Source: Ariolimax columbianus (lineage: Eukaryota; Mollusca; Gastropoda; Stylommatophora; Arionidae). Taken from it: DNA of 64,000 bases. The position numbers and the translations under genes were made by a program. Below, piece by piece: positions 51,666-63,160 of the stretch (its first letter is position 1; each line of letters begins with the position of its first letter). The DNA lies in the NCBI GenBank assembly GCA_036924085.1, contig JAVGWX010000013.1, forward strand, positions 43,842,675 through 43,906,674. Direction: 5' to 3'. Under the pieces are notes generated by a model. It saw only the letters and a program-made list of their open reading frames with translations, ran no database searches and was not told the origin of the DNA.

Positions 51666-51924
51666 TTTCAAATCATGATTAATGTTCACTGGTAAAGCTC
51701 TTGATGTACTAAGTACCTATCTTTAGTTGGGATTTGAATCCTATTTCTGAGTTTTTCAATCGTAATTCAGTCGGACTTTTGGCCGTCATCTCTATATCTT
51801 TAAAAAAAAAAGAAAAGAAAGTAGAAAGTTCTTTGCAGATCGTCGCCTCTTACAGTCGCCAACCTGTTTGACTATTATAAGTTTATTGGCAAGTGTTCAT
51901 GGAGTACATGGAGGATTGAGAAAA
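51666..51924. other. unassigned sequence
   Basis: Nothing recognised. Confidence 0.4.
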
Positions 51925-52030
51925 AAACAAACGAATGTCCGCCAAACTGGACACGAGCTTGATTAGAACCGGGTGCGTTGTGATTGTGAAACGGGCGCTT
52001 TCTTCTCTAGACCATTACTTGTACTGGCTC
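51925..52030 (-). mobile_element. SINE-C fragment
   Basis: Reverse relative of 5395-5520 with CACAATCACAACGCACCCGG, a TTCTAATC B-box-like end and CCAGTTTGGCGGACATTCG. Confidence 0.5.
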
Positions 52031-53180
52031 TGAAATGGTCTTTCCCCCCAGTTTGCACTGATGAGCTGTCTTGCCATCAGATCTTTGAGTTTCGATATTA
52101 TAGACTGGTATGGGTTTCTTGGCAATTTTTCATTCAGTAGTTTCCCGTTGCAATCAGATCGTTGTTCTGACTGTTTATCAGCCTGGGTTCCTGGTGCGCA
52201 CTTAGCCTGATAACAGGCTTTACCAGTTGCTGCTGTCAGAGTCGACTAGGTCGCTCGTTCAATGTTCCACCAGTGGACGTGTGTACTAGTGAAGCGTGAA
52301 CTCCTTTATGCATTTAATTTTGTTTCGTTTCATTCACGTAGTTTAGCCGGCCAGGGGAAGCGGTGGGGGGGGGGGGGGGGGGAGAGTACCGTACACATGC
52401 ATACTCTAGAAGCCATTGGCCAACTAGCCAGATGAATGGGCGCCAAATAGGCCCCTGGCCATCATGGGCTGCCACTCACCGTCAGGTACTATTCCTTACA
52501 CTTCTGGCCTTCCCTCCGCTGATGGTTGGTTCAGAGCGTTATTAAAATGATCAACTCTGTGCTTGGTGAATTAGTTACCTTATATAAAACTATCATTAGT
52601 ATTTTGCTATCTGCAATGAAGGACGGGTAATGCACCTGATGATGTTGGACCATAGAGCACTTTGAATGCATGGTAAAGGTTTTTCGTGTCATAGCTATTA
52701 GCAATACTTTAGATCTCGTCTCCTATATTACTCAGCAATGAGTCCCGCAGCTGTCGTTGTCCGTTTTGGATGATTCAACTCTGTTTCTGTAAGATCGTTC
52801 TTGAATTTGGACTTTGTGTCATTTATATAGAATTTTTCGAGATGGCGTTTGTCAATTTAGTTTGTTTCTCCTCTGTGTTCTAATCTAGCCAGTTTATTTT
52901 TTATTGCTTTTTTTTATCATGGGACACAAGACCTCTGGAGCAGTGCTGTATATATGTTCACTTGAGCTGCCGAATAATTTTACACATTTTTTGCAGAAAA
53001 CAAGATTGGTTGGAGACGATCTTCTAGGGATTCAGAAAATTACTGTTTTGTTTTAGTGTTCCTAAGTTTGGTGGCATCTAGGCTTAACACAAATTAGTTC
53101 TCATCACTCGAAGGAGCTTAACTGGTTCTGTTCGAATGTTTAGTGTAGCCCACTGAGGCTTTAGTCGGTTAATTTTTTTG
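52031..53180. other. unassigned; poly-G at 52363-52382
   Basis: No gene or element was recognised. The G run is about 18-20 bases. Confidence 0.45.
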
Positions 53181-53184
53181 TTTG

Positions 53185-53425
53185 TTGCTTAGATGTTTGC
53201 CTCACTAGTTTCTACTAGCGGAGGCGCGCCATTTTCCACCCCAGACCGTAGTCCATTGGGCGATATCAGGACGCATAAACCAGTGCTTGGATGCATGTAT
53301 GCGTCTGTATGTACCTATGCTAGGTTTGTGCGCCCTCAGAAGCTAGCCCAACCAAAGTGCAATGGAAGGGCCTCACCATGAGGGCGCGTGAGAAAGTTGT
53401 GCAGTAGTGACCGAAGCCCCAAAGA
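53185..53425 (+). repeat. dispersed family E, copy 3
   Basis: TTTGCCTCACTAGTTTCTAC, GCGCCATTTTCCACCCCAGA, AACCAGTGCTTGGATGCATG and AAGTGCAATGGAAGGGCCTC match the reverse complement of 2041-2345. Confidence 0.8.
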
Positions 53426-53640
53426 CGGGTCTCCGAAACGCGGATGGGAGAGAAAAAAACCAAGCGAGAGTAAAACTCTTTCTAAGACGATAAAGCACCG
53501 TCCAATACATCTTTTGAAATGAAATGTGTCAAGACAGTTGTGGTTAAATTAAGGATACTATAGAAGCCAGAACGACAAACTACATCATGTTCATCATTCT
53601 GTCTAACAATGACGTAATCAAAAAGGTACCAATGTCCATA
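53426..53640. other. unassigned sequence
   Basis: Nothing recognised. Confidence 0.35.
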
Positions 53641-54092
53641 GTGAGCGTTTACAGTAGATCATGTTGAGGATAGTAGTAGACAAATAGTGTTGGTTACAAG
53701 GTCATGTTGTGGGTAGCAGTAGACAAATAGTGTTGGTTACAAGGTCATGTTGTGGGTAGTAGTAGACAAATAGTGTTGGTTACAAGGTTATATTGTGGGT
53801 AGTAGTAGACAAATAGTGTTGGTTACAAGGTTATATTGTGGGTAGTAGTAGATAAACAGTGTTGGTTACAATGTTATATTGTGGGTAGCAGTAGACAAAT
53901 AGTGTTGGTTACAAGGTCATGTTGTGGGTAGCAGTAGACAAATAGTGTTGGTTACAAGGTCATGTTGTGGGTAGCAGTAGACAAATAGTGTTGGTTACAA
54001 GGTCATGTTGCGGTTAGCAGTAGGCAAATAGTGTTGGTTACAAGGTCATGGTGCGGGCAGTAGTAGACAAAAAGTGTTGGTTACAAGGAGGT
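53640..54092. repeat. 43-bp minisatellite, about 10 copies
   Basis: Unit: AGTAGACAAATAGTGTTGGT, TACAAGGTCATGTTGTGGGT and AGC/AGT. The end units are the most diverged. Confidence 0.95.
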
Positions 54093-54595
54093 CATGTTCT
54101 GTGCAATTGTAGAGTAGAAAAAGTAATTTTATTTCACAGTTATCTACACTGTTTCACCCATGAGGCCTGTCAGGAAATGTTATCTTTGCCTAATCGTTTT
54201 CTGGAGTCACTAAGGATAAGTAAGGGTTTTGTGTCGGGACCTGGGGCAATGATTACACGCAGTTCTCCACATAACTTGTCCTGGACGCAACCTCAATTAG
54301 TCAAAGTTAATGTTACTTACGTTCCGTATCCGGCAACTCCACAAAGTATAAGTCGCTGTATAAGTTTGAGTCGCTGTCAGGCGTTATATTCACTGATTGC
54401 TTCGTAAGCCATCAAGAACCAACAAAGCTGATATCAATTGTGGGATGGTGGAGCCATTATTTGATTTGTAATTTGTAACCCTGGTATTCAATAATGCAAA
54501 GGAAGTGTCTTTGGGCAAGTAGACTATTTAAAAAAAATTCAGTGTGGTCAAGTTAACCTGGAGTACGTACCATGATGGGCCAAGAGTTTTACTCA
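54093..54595. other. unassigned sequence
   Basis: An open frame of 119 codons (54048-54407) starts in the repeat and has no recognisable domain. Nothing else was seen. Confidence 0.4.
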
Positions 54596-55055
54596 TTGAT
54601 GGATGTCTGCGTACTTATATTCTCTCTCCGTCTTACTGGTAGATGTCTGCGTACTTAGATTCTCTCTCCATCTTACTGGTAGATGTCTGCGTACTTAGAT
54701 TCTCTCTCCGTCTTACTGGTAGATGTCTGCGTACTTAGATTCTCTCTCCGTCTTACTGGTAGATGTCTGCGTACTTATATTCTCTCTCCGTCTTACTGGT
54801 AGATGTCTGCGTACTAAGATTCTCTCTCCATCTTACTGGTAGATGTCTGCGTACTTAGATTCTCTCTCCATCTTACTGGTAGATGTCTGCGTACTTAGAT
54901 TCTCTCTCTATCTCATTGACGCATGTCTGCGCACTCAGATACTCTCTCCATCTTACTGGTAGATGTATGCGTACTTAGATTCTCTCTCTATCTCATTGAC
55001 GCATGTCTGCGCACTCAGATAATCTCTCCATCTCATTGGAGGATGTCTGCGTCGA
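54596..55055. repeat. 40-bp minisatellite, about 11 copies
   Basis: Unit: AGATGTCTGCGTACTTAGAT plus TCTCTCTCCGTCTTACTGGT. A variant (GACGCATGTCTGCGCACTCA) appears twice near the right end, about 80 bp apart. Confidence 0.95.
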
Positions 55056-55189
55056 CGCACAAAGCTGTAGGGCAACTATATACCACCTTTTCATGACCAT
55101 CTGTTGTCAGGCATACACACCACATATTTTAAACTATGAAGCAAAAACAACGTAATTGAAGCAGTACGGCATATGATCACTGTGTTGCG

Positions 55190-55640
55190 AAGATATGTCC
55201 GATAGAGAGACTGACAATGTTCCTCGCCCCATTGCCCTTTGAAATTCTTGGAGCTTCTCTGCATCTGCTTTTCGTATCTTCTTTACCTAGCAGTCAAATA
55301 TCATGGCTGAAATAACTAAGCAGTTCAAGGTGTGGTCTTGTGCCCAGTTTCTCCCCTGTTGAATTATGGGTATAATACGATTGAAGCCTAACCATCCTGC
55401 TGTCTTCCTACGTTTGCTGCTATCATGTTTGTTTTGTTGTGTCTTTCTTAATATTTTTAATAGTTTTAGTATGGAGTGAAGAGTAATCAAGGTACGGTGA
55501 AACATACTGTTCAAGATAACTACCTCACGCCCATGTTTATGCTCCCTGAAACAAGATGTGTCCCAGCAATCTGACCAATTTGGTTGTAATTCCCAAGTGT
55601 GGACGTTATTGAGGAAAGTCACATTGTGATACATCCAGGA
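55190..55640 (-). mobile_element. RTE-like LINE, decayed RT C-terminal fragment
   Basis: Minus-strand SKRRKTAGWLGFNRI, HTLNCLVISAMIFDC and LQEFQRAMGRGTLSVSLSDI follow the LINE pattern RRR.AGW.AF..I, L...L.NSTVLPALLY and QRAMER..LGVSLRD. Changes are many. Confidence 0.65.
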
Positions 55641-55880
55641 GGACCTTGGTCAACTTTCTGAAGTATTCCTAGGGATGTACACACAGTCACTGTAACCTGG
55701 TACCAAAGAAACATCGTCAAGAATAAACTCAACTCAGCAGGGGTAGCAAAGAACGGCAGCGATAGTTTTAGTTCCATCTTTTAATTGTTTGTAGTTTTTA
55801 TTGAGGAGTTTTTACATATCTTGATTTTGATCTTGATAACCCGTTCCTCAGCGTATCCGCGGGTCCTAACTTTATCTCCA
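55641..55880. other. unassigned sequence
   Basis: Nothing recognised. Confidence 0.35.
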
Positions 55881-55883
55881 GCG

Positions 55884-57012
55884 GACCATGTCTTGGGCCA
55901 CGGAAGTCCAGTGCGTGGTAAGTGCTCCCCTATGACCCTGTCTTAGGCCACGGAAGTCCAGTGCGTGGTAAGTGCTCCCCTAGGACCCTGTCTTGGACCA
56001 CGGAAGTCCAGTGCGTGGTAAGTGCTCCCCTTGGACCCTGTATTGGGCCACGGAAGTCCAGTGCGTGGTAAGGGCTCCCCTAGGACTCTGTCTTGGGCCA
56101 CGGAAGTCCAGTGCGTGGTAAGTGCTCCCCTAGGACCCTGTCTTGGGCCACGGAAGTCCAGTGTGTGGTACGTGCTCCCCTAGGACCATGTCTTGGGCCA
56201 CGGAAGTCCAGTGCGTGGTAAGTGCTCCCCTAGGACCATGTCTTGGGCCACGGAAGTCCAGTGCGTGGTAAGTGCTCCCCTAGGACCCTGTCTTGGACCA
56301 CGGAAGTCCAGTGCGTGGTAAGTGCTCCCCTTGCACCCTGTATTGGGCCACGGAAGTCCAGTGCGTGGTAAGGGCTCCCCTAGGACTCTGTCTTGGGCCA
56401 CGGAAGTCCAGTGCGTGGTAAGTGCTCCCCTAGGACCCTGTCTTGGGCCACGGAAGTCCAGTGTGTGGTACGTGCTCCCCTAGGACCATGTCTTGGGCCA
56501 CGGAAGTCCAGTGCGTGGTAAGTGCTCCCCTAGGACCCTGTCTTGGACCACGGAAGTCCAGTGCGTGGTAAGTGCTCCCCTTGGACCCTGTCTTGGGCCA
56601 CGGAAGTCCAGTGCGTGGTAAGTGCTCCCCTAGGACTCTGTCTTGGGCCACGGAAGTCCAGTGCGTGGTAAGTGCTCCCCTAGGACCCTGTCTTGGGCCA
56701 CGGAAGTCCAGTGTGTGGTACGTGCTCCCCTAGGACCATGTCTTGGGCCACGGAAGTCCAGTGCGTGGTAAGTGCTCCCCTAGGACCATGTCTTGGGCCA
56801 CGGAAGTCCAGTGCGTGGTAAGTGCTCCCCTAGGACCATGTCTTGGGCCACGGAAGTCCAGTGCGTGGTAAGTGCTCCCCTAGGACCATGTCTTGGGCCA
56901 CGGAAGTCCAGTGCGTGGTAAGTGCTCCCCTAGGACCATGTCTTGGGCCACGGAAGTCCAGTGCGTGGTAAGGGCTCCCCTAGGACCATGTCTTGGGCCA
57001 CGGAAGTCCAGT
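55884..57012. repeat. 50-bp minisatellite with higher-order blocks, about 22 copies
   Basis: Unit: GGACCATGTCTTGGGCCACG, GAAGTCCAGTGCGTGGTAAG and TGCTCCCCTA. The same run of variants (CTTGGACCA, then TTGG/TTGC...TATTGGG, GGGCTCC, GTGTGTGGTACG) recurs near 55980, 56280 and partly 56530. This shows block duplications of 300 and 250 bp. It abuts a LINE fragment. Confidence 0.97.
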
Positions 57013-57445
57013 GCTCCTTCACAAGAATGTTGTGGTTTACAGCAAGGGAGTCTGACAAACGCATCGGGGGTTTTCCTCCGCGGTCTCTTCTTACCTCGGG
57101 GGGTACCAGACTGCTGTCGCTGTGCTCCATCGACCATCTTTTCGTTACGACACGTGACCTGCTGATCTATGTTTGCCAAGCGTCTATCATGGGAGGCCTG
57201 GGTAACTCTCAATTTGTCCTCTAGTGATTTTGTTAGTGTAGCACATCACAGGAAGGACAGTGGAATTGACAAGGGAGGCGTGTATGTTGTGGTCATGACA
57301 ACCGTCCATGACCATGTTAATAGACGAGAAGGCTGTCCAACCCGCACTGCGACGTTTTGTTAGTTCAGGTTCCAGGTTATTCTCCATATTGAGAAGACGT
57401 CCAAGATAAATGTAGCCGTTGACATCCTCTAATGTTTTTACATAT
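57010..57445 (-). mobile_element. RTE-like LINE, RT C-terminal fragment
   Basis: Minus strand: NMENNLEPELTKRRSAGWTA, then FSSINMVMDG and NSTVLPVMCYTNKI. After a jump it gives RRDRGGKPPMRLSDSL and HNILVKEHWTSVAQDM. This follows NMENNLEPELTRRR, STVLPALCYA, R.RGRPP.RW.D and W...AQDR of an animal endonuclease-RT. The final AQD block leads directly into the 50-bp array. Confidence 0.85.
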
Positions 57446-57867
57446 GTGTCGATAGAAGCTGGTAGAAACGTAGACTGGGAGATGAATGTTTTAGAGAGAC
57501 ATTGTCATTTTTACTTGCGAAAAACAGACAGCAGAGTATGTTATGTGCACTCCATAAACGTATTATGGTGGCATTGCGCTCTTCGATCCAATATAGGGAT
57601 AAACTTGACAAAAGGAGCAAACCATGAGTTTATATGAGCAAGACGTGTGGTTATTTGAGGAATAAAACATACAGGATGAGAAATGTCTGAGACAAACCTC
57701 CAATCTCATGGGCTAAACAGAAATTATCAATTTTATTTGAAACAAAATCATGTCTGATTGATTTATTTTGTCACAGGTGACAATATTTAGAACAAAATGT
57801 TTTCAGTGAAGGCATTCGTAAACAAATTAAACACAATAAATAACACATTCAGAAACTTTGTCCCAAC
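57446..57867. other. unassigned sequence
   Basis: Nothing recognised. Confidence 0.4.
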
Positions 57868-58008
57868 GCAGAGGAGTATTAAGCTGCTCGAGCCTAGCCC
57901 GCTAGGTAGGAAATTTTTTCTCCCGGCTACATCCAGCTCAAACCAGAGCTGGGACCTGCACAAGGGCATCAGCCCCTGTAGAAGTACAGGTCGACTAAGA
58001 ACCTAAGA
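57868..58008 (+). repeat. dispersed family G, copy 1
   Basis: GTCCCAACGCAGAGGAGTA, GAGCCTAGCC, CCCGGCTACATCCAGCTCA and CCAGAGCTGGGACCTGCACA match the reverse of 59812-59940. Confidence 0.75.
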
Positions 58009-58219
58009 ACAGAAACTTAGTGATGGATATGTTAGCTGGAGAAGATAACTACATAACGCATATCAAGGAACAAGGATTCTACATGTGAGTTTGATGTTTA
58101 AAATGTGTACTGGAACGTCAGACCAGATTAGGGCAATATCGTATCACATTGACTGGTGCTTGGTACGATGGCAGGACAATATGAGAGCTAATGACTGTAT
58201 ACATCTTTCTTTGGTTTCT

Positions 58220-58378
58220 TTCTTTCGAGTCGGTGGTCTTGAAGTAAAACGTCGGCCTCGGGTGGTGGAAGTCGTGGGTTCAATTCATGGTGGAAACCGG
58301 GATTTTTTCACGTGGATTTTCTGGTATTTCCCCAGATCTATGAGGAATCAGTTTGTCCAAGCGAGATAGGTGTTTTGT
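58220..58378 (+). mobile_element. SINE-B head, plus strand
   Basis: GTCGGTGGTCTTGAAGTAAA (A-box region), GTGGGTTCAATTC (B box), then GGGATTTTTTCACGTGGATT as in the SINE-B body. The 3' part is missing. Confidence 0.75.
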
Positions 58379-59225
58379 ATCACAGCTGTGATCTGTCGTT
58401 CGCTGCTAGCCTTGATAATACAGGCGCCATCACATACCGCAATCATGCTTCGATGCATCTCTATGGACACACAAGGAATTCAATCTCAGCTCACTGCTTC
58501 AACCGTATGTAGGCCCAATATTTTCAATGTCTGCTGTGCACATGCGTCACATTCCACGAGCATGCTACTGCATGCCTCTATAATCACTTCATTAGATATA
58601 TTTTTGACATCGTTGTCACATGGTTTTAGGCACTGTTGTCATAGTTGTGGAGGTTAAAACTTTTCAAATCGCATTACTACAAAGCGTAAATTGGCATGAA
58701 TATGTTGGTTCGATAATATCTCTGTTAATTCCTTTACACATGCTTTTCATAGTATGTGTCCAAGTTAAGTCTGAATCTAGAGTGTATCTTTGATTAATTC
58801 AGATGCTTAATCACTAGATTGATTAAATTATAAATCATGTCTAATGTTTTAAAGCCGTGATTAATGATTCGACTTTCAAATATCAAAATACTTCGCACCT
58901 ATGGAAAATATCCTTGCAGTTTAACGTCAATTGCGCAAGTGCAGATGTCACCTGCATGTAAAGCCATTAACCAAATGAAATTCCACAAACTAAATTACAA
59001 AACCATAACGCATGTTCAGAAGTCTGTTTTATGTGTAGCAAGCGGGAAATGTACAGTTTTACAGCGGTCGATTTTGCACCCTGCTGATGAAAAGGGTTTG
59101 CAAATGGTACAAAAAGTGACTGCAGACCATACACCATAAAACAAGCACTGTGGAAGACAAGAGGGAACAGTTTAAACCTCATCTTTTGGAATGGCCATCA
59201 TTATCAGAATTTCAAAACCTACGAT
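58379..59225. other. unassigned sequence
   Basis: Several frames of 60-95 codons exist with no recognisable domain. Nothing else was seen. Confidence 0.4.
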
Positions 59226-59230
59226 TACTG

Positions 59231-59270
<40 letters not shown>

Positions 59271-59376
59271 CACTACTACTACTACTACTACTACCACTAC
59301 TACTATTACTACTACTACTACTACTACTACTACTGCTGCTGATGCTGCTGCTACTACTACTACTACTACTACTACA
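59226..59376. repeat. (ACT)n microsatellite beside family D
   Basis: About 48 ACT-type triplets with interspersed GCT. On the family D strand this reads (AGT)n at that element's 3' end. Confidence 0.96.
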
Positions 59377-59742
59377 TTCATAGGCGTATCAGTCTTTGCA
59401 GACCATGTCCGTGACACCGTCAGTAGCCTCTCAGGGCGCTTGCCTGGGGGCTGAATATGAAGACCCTGGGCTGCCCAAACTGCAGGATTCCCCTCTCGGC
59501 CTCGCTGGTGTAATTCAAAGGAATGCGAATCATGACAAAAAGGCACCAGCTCAGCTGCAGGAGCTGCCAGAATGAGTTCGCAATTTTGAAACCATTCACC
59601 TTAGGTGCTACCACTCCGGATTTTCTGTCTGGGTTTACTCCCGTAGCCCTGCCCTCTGCCAAGGATTCCACAAGGCAGTGGAGTCGATGCACGAAGATGC
59701 TAGTTACTCGAGACATCCGACGATACTCTCATCGTTCCAACT

Positions 59743-59745
<3 letters not shown>
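59377..59745 (-). repeat. dispersed family D, copy 2, 5'-truncated
   Basis: Reverse copy of the 3' two-thirds of family D, from GGCGTATCAGTCTTTGCAGA to GATACTCTCATCGTTCC. It is bordered by ACT repeats on both sides (59226-59376 and 59743-59790). Confidence 0.85.
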
Positions 59746-59777
<32 letters not shown>

Positions 59778-59793
59778 GCTACTTCTACTACCT
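59743..59793. repeat. (ACT)n microsatellite
   Basis: About 15 ACT-type triplets. Confidence 0.9.
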
Positions 59794-59811
59794 AGTCTTA
59801 CTTGACCTGTA

Positions 59812-59940
59812 ATTCTACAGAGATGGATGCACATGTGCAGGTACCAGCTCTGGCGTGAGTTGGATGTAGCCGGGATTACGATTTCCTGCTTAGCTGGCTA
59901 GGCTTGAATAGCTTATTTCTCCACTGTGTTGGGACAAGAG
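59812..59940 (-). repeat. dispersed family G, copy 2
   Basis: Reverse of 57868-58008: ACATGTGCAGGTACCAGCTC, GTTGGATGTAGCCGGGAT and CTCCACTGTGTTGGGAC. Confidence 0.75.
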
Positions 59941-59944
59941 CCGC

Positions 59945-60085
59945 AGAGGGTGGTAAACCGATGTGCGAGTCCATCCTAATAGACTAAAGAGCTAGTTCAA
60001 AGAATGTCCGCAGCCTGTTAGGCGTCATCTACGCTGCTCTTAACAAATGTCCCACAGTTAGTCGCCTCTTACGACATGCTCTCTG
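59945..60085 (-). mobile_element. SINE-B 3' body fragment
   Basis: AAACCGATGTGCGAGTCCAT, 'cagcctgttaggcgtcatct' and CTGCTCTTAACAAA match 8930-9010. The CR1-type tail is absent. Confidence 0.65.
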
Positions 60086-60127
60086 TGGGGCAGTGGTGAT
60101 ATTCTTGTCTGTGTCATACACAAAGAT

Positions 60128-60385
60128 CGGGGACGGCGTGGCCTAGTGGTTAAGTGACAAGGCTCACAACCAAAAGGTATTGGGTTCAATCCCCATCACA
60201 GCTCCAGCCGTAACCCCGGGGAAGCAAACCCTTAAAAAATGCAGGAGGAAGCAGACCCTTACATAAAATGCATGCTGAAGTCGGATGCACTGGGCCGACA
60301 GGCGCAAAATAAAAACTGCAGTGCAACGCACACCGCCTTGGGGATTAGAGAAATAAGGCGAACACCAAAAAAAAATAAAAAATAT
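60128..60385 (+). mobile_element. SINE-A copy 6
   Basis: A-box TAGTGGTTAAGTGAC, B-box GGTTCAATCCC, full body, and an end AAATAAGGCGAACACC followed by a poly-A-like run. Confidence 0.93.
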
Positions 60386-60409
60386 ACAGACCCCGATAAG
60401 CCACTCGGT

Positions 60410-60927
60410 ACTAATACTACTACTACAACTACTACTACTAGCACTACTATTACTATTACTACTACTACTACTAGTAGTACTACTATTACTATTACTACTA
60501 CTACTATTATTACTATTACTACTATTACTACTACAACAACAACTACTACTACTACTAGTACTACTATTACTACTACTACTATTACTACTATTACTACTAA
60601 TACTACTACAACTCTACAACTACTACTACTATTACTACCATTATTACTACTACAACTACTGCTACTACGACTATTACTACTACTACTACTACTACCACAA
60701 CTACTACTACTACTATTACCACTACTACTACCACAACTACTACTACTACTATTACCACTACTACTACTATTACTATTACTACTACTGCTATTACTACTAC
60801 TAATACTACTACAACTACTACTACAATTACTACTACTACTATTACTACTACTACATTTACTACTACTATTACTATTACTACCTCTACTACTATTACTACT
60901 ACTACTACTACTACTACTGCTACTAAC
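60410..60927. repeat. (ACT)n/(ATT)n microsatellite, 0.5 kb
   Basis: Long impure ACT/ATT triplet tract. The Thr, Leu and Val/Ser homopolymer frames over it are artefacts. Confidence 0.96.
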
Positions 60928-61735
60928 CCCCTTAACGTCCAACACCCTGTCTCATCTGTCCAGTAACTTAGGTGGTCGTATGGGCATCCCTCCAGAGCTG
61001 TCCATCGAGACCGTACCCTATACATTGCTTGCATTGGAGGTTTGAATTATTGTGTCCAATTGCAGATATCATCTGCAAGGAGACCTCTCTATTTCTTGCT
61101 ACAAGCTGCGTCTCGGAGTATCCCATTTGGCAAACCATGAGAACGCATCACATTTATAGCAGAGCTTTCCTGATTTGAAGATTGAAAGGAGGTCCGGATG
61201 CGGTCCGATAGACTGAAAGGCAGTATTGTCGATATTAGCATTTGTGATGTGACCTCGATATTATGTTCCAAAGATCATTCTGAAGCACCACATCTCAATA
61301 GTCCGGATTTTCCCTTGCAATGCATAATTTTATATACATGTTGCACATACATACAGGTACATAGACAGGATCAATGTCCGCATTAAATTGATTTTAGTGA
61401 TCGGAGATATACTGTTATATCAAATCGACTTCCTCGTTCGAAGTTTCGCTCTAGTACCCTCATTGCCAACGACAAACCCCAAATATTGGATCAAACAGTT
61501 GATTTAAGCGCTAGGCCATTGATAATGAGACTGTCACAACATCCCTCCCCCACCCCCGCTGCAAATCTCCCAACCACCCTCTCTGGTCGTTCGTCCTTAG
61601 TTTGAACGAATGACTTCACACCATCCACGGAGATACAAAACTTGGAATGCTTGGAATCCTGATATTCAAACAAACATATTGATGCATGTTGCCAGGTAGC
61701 CGAATGCTTCGGCTATATGTAGTAGATATTTGACA
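60928..61735. other. unassigned sequence
   Basis: Nothing recognised. Confidence 0.4.
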
Positions 61736-61739
61736 ACTT

Positions 61740-62037
61740 CCTACAGCTTACTAGGCCTGGGGGAAGATACAAATAATCTGGGTAGATTTTTAACTAGAAT
61801 TTTTGTCTGGATAGCGGCCGTTAAGCCTACTATTTGCGATTTATAACTGCCAAGGAGTTTTTGACGTGCTCGACACTGAACACGGGAGTCCGATCTCACC
61901 ACCCAAAGATGAGGGGAATTTGATAAGAAAATCCACATGAGAAAATTACCGTCTCCACTGTGATTCCAACACATGGTCTGTCACTCGAGGCGGACACCTT
62001 ACCTCGAGACCACTGAACCCCGAAACACTAAACAACT
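61740..62037 (-). mobile_element. SINE-B copy with tRNA-like head
   Basis: On the minus strand: head GTGGTCTCGAGGTAAGGTGT, degenerate B box, then TTTTCTCATGTGGATTTTCT and body elements CTTGGCAGTTATAAATCGC, TAGTAGGCTTAACGGCCGCT and TAAAAATCTACCCAG. Closely matches 27421-27715 and overlaps the body part of 8842-9185. Confidence 0.82.
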
Positions 62038-62570
62038 TAATGAAAACATATACATTCCACTACCTGTCGAAAAGTACAAACTCATTCTGTGAATTTGAAA
62101 AGTCAAAGTCAGTTCTGTATTTGTTTCTCTCTGTGTGTACTCAAATGGCAAGGTAACCACAATAACTGGTTCCGCTATCTAGAACCTTTAACCGAAGCAC
62201 AGCGAAGCACGTGCACAGTTTAGTGGCGGTTGAAATTTGCGTTTACCGGATTAAGATGCCAGTTCTATAATAAGCCTCATCTGTAATCTTTCATTAACAT
62301 ATTGGAATATTGTAATAGTCCTATTATGTCATCTTTAGTTGCTGCTAAGGGGGATAGACAGGTCTGGGCTGGACTTTCCGCTCTTTAAAGTGAAGCGTTT
62401 GTTAAAGCATCTCCTTTCGGCTTGTCAGGCAGGGGTTTCCATGCCAATGGCTTCTGCTACATTATTTTGTTTCAAGCAGCACTTTAATGAAGAACCCCCT
62501 GTTTCTTACAGAGCTTGCTGTGGGGGCGCGACCGAGTACCCGGTAGTATAACTGGGCGAGCAGATTGGAC
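62038..62570. other. unassigned sequence
   Basis: A 70-codon open frame (62339-62551) has no recognised domain. Nothing else was seen. Confidence 0.4.
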
Positions 62571-62574
62571 TATT

Positions 62575-63090
62575 TAGCCTTGGTTGGCAGCCAATCTAAG
62601 AGAAGACCAACTCTGCCTCTAAACCCGGGTAGACGAAGATCGTTTGCCTGTTCAGACAGTTCGCCTAGGAGAGAAGGAACTCTGATTTTAAATCCACAAG
62701 TCCCAAGGAGTGGTGGCTAGTCCTGGGAGAGTATCATCGGATATTTCGAGTAACTAGCACCTGCGGGTAACAACTCCATTGCCTTGTCCAAACCTCGGCA
62801 GAGTGTAGGGTTATGGTAGTAAACCCAGACATGAAATCCGGAGTAGTAGCACCTAAGGCAAATGGTTCCAAAATTGAGAGCTCATTTCGGCAGCACCTGC
62901 AGTCGGACTGGTGCCAAATTGTCACGCTTTGCATTCCTGGGGATTACACCAGTGAGGTGGGTAGAGGAATCCTGCAGTTTGAGCAGCCCAGGGTCCCCAT
63001 ATTTAGAGCCCATGCTTGCGCCATGTAGAGGCTACTCACAGGGCTCCACATGCATGGTCTACAGAGACTGAGAAGTCGCCGCTTTAATGA
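62575..63090 (+). repeat. dispersed family D, copy 3
   Basis: Full-length relative of 34185-34700 (GGTTGGCAGCCAATCTAAGA, TCGAGTAACTAGCACCTGCG, TGGTGCCAAATTGTCACGC). It lies about 70 bp before the end of the zinc-finger frame. Confidence 0.87.
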
Positions 63091-63160
63091 CGGCACTCAA
63101 GGTATTAACAGCTTAGGGCTTTTTGCTGCACCAAGCTCTTTATAAATATACATTCGAGAG

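Noticed and set aside
54048..54407. 119-codon plus frame
   Set aside because: Begins inside the 43-bp array; no domain recognised and no supporting neighbours.
58864..59139. 91-codon plus frame
   Set aside because: No domain or homologous motif recognised; left as unassigned sequence.
60239..61045. 268-codon Thr/Leu-rich plus frame and 142-228-codon Ser/Val minus frames
   Set aside because: Products of the ACT triplet tract, partly starting in SINE-A.
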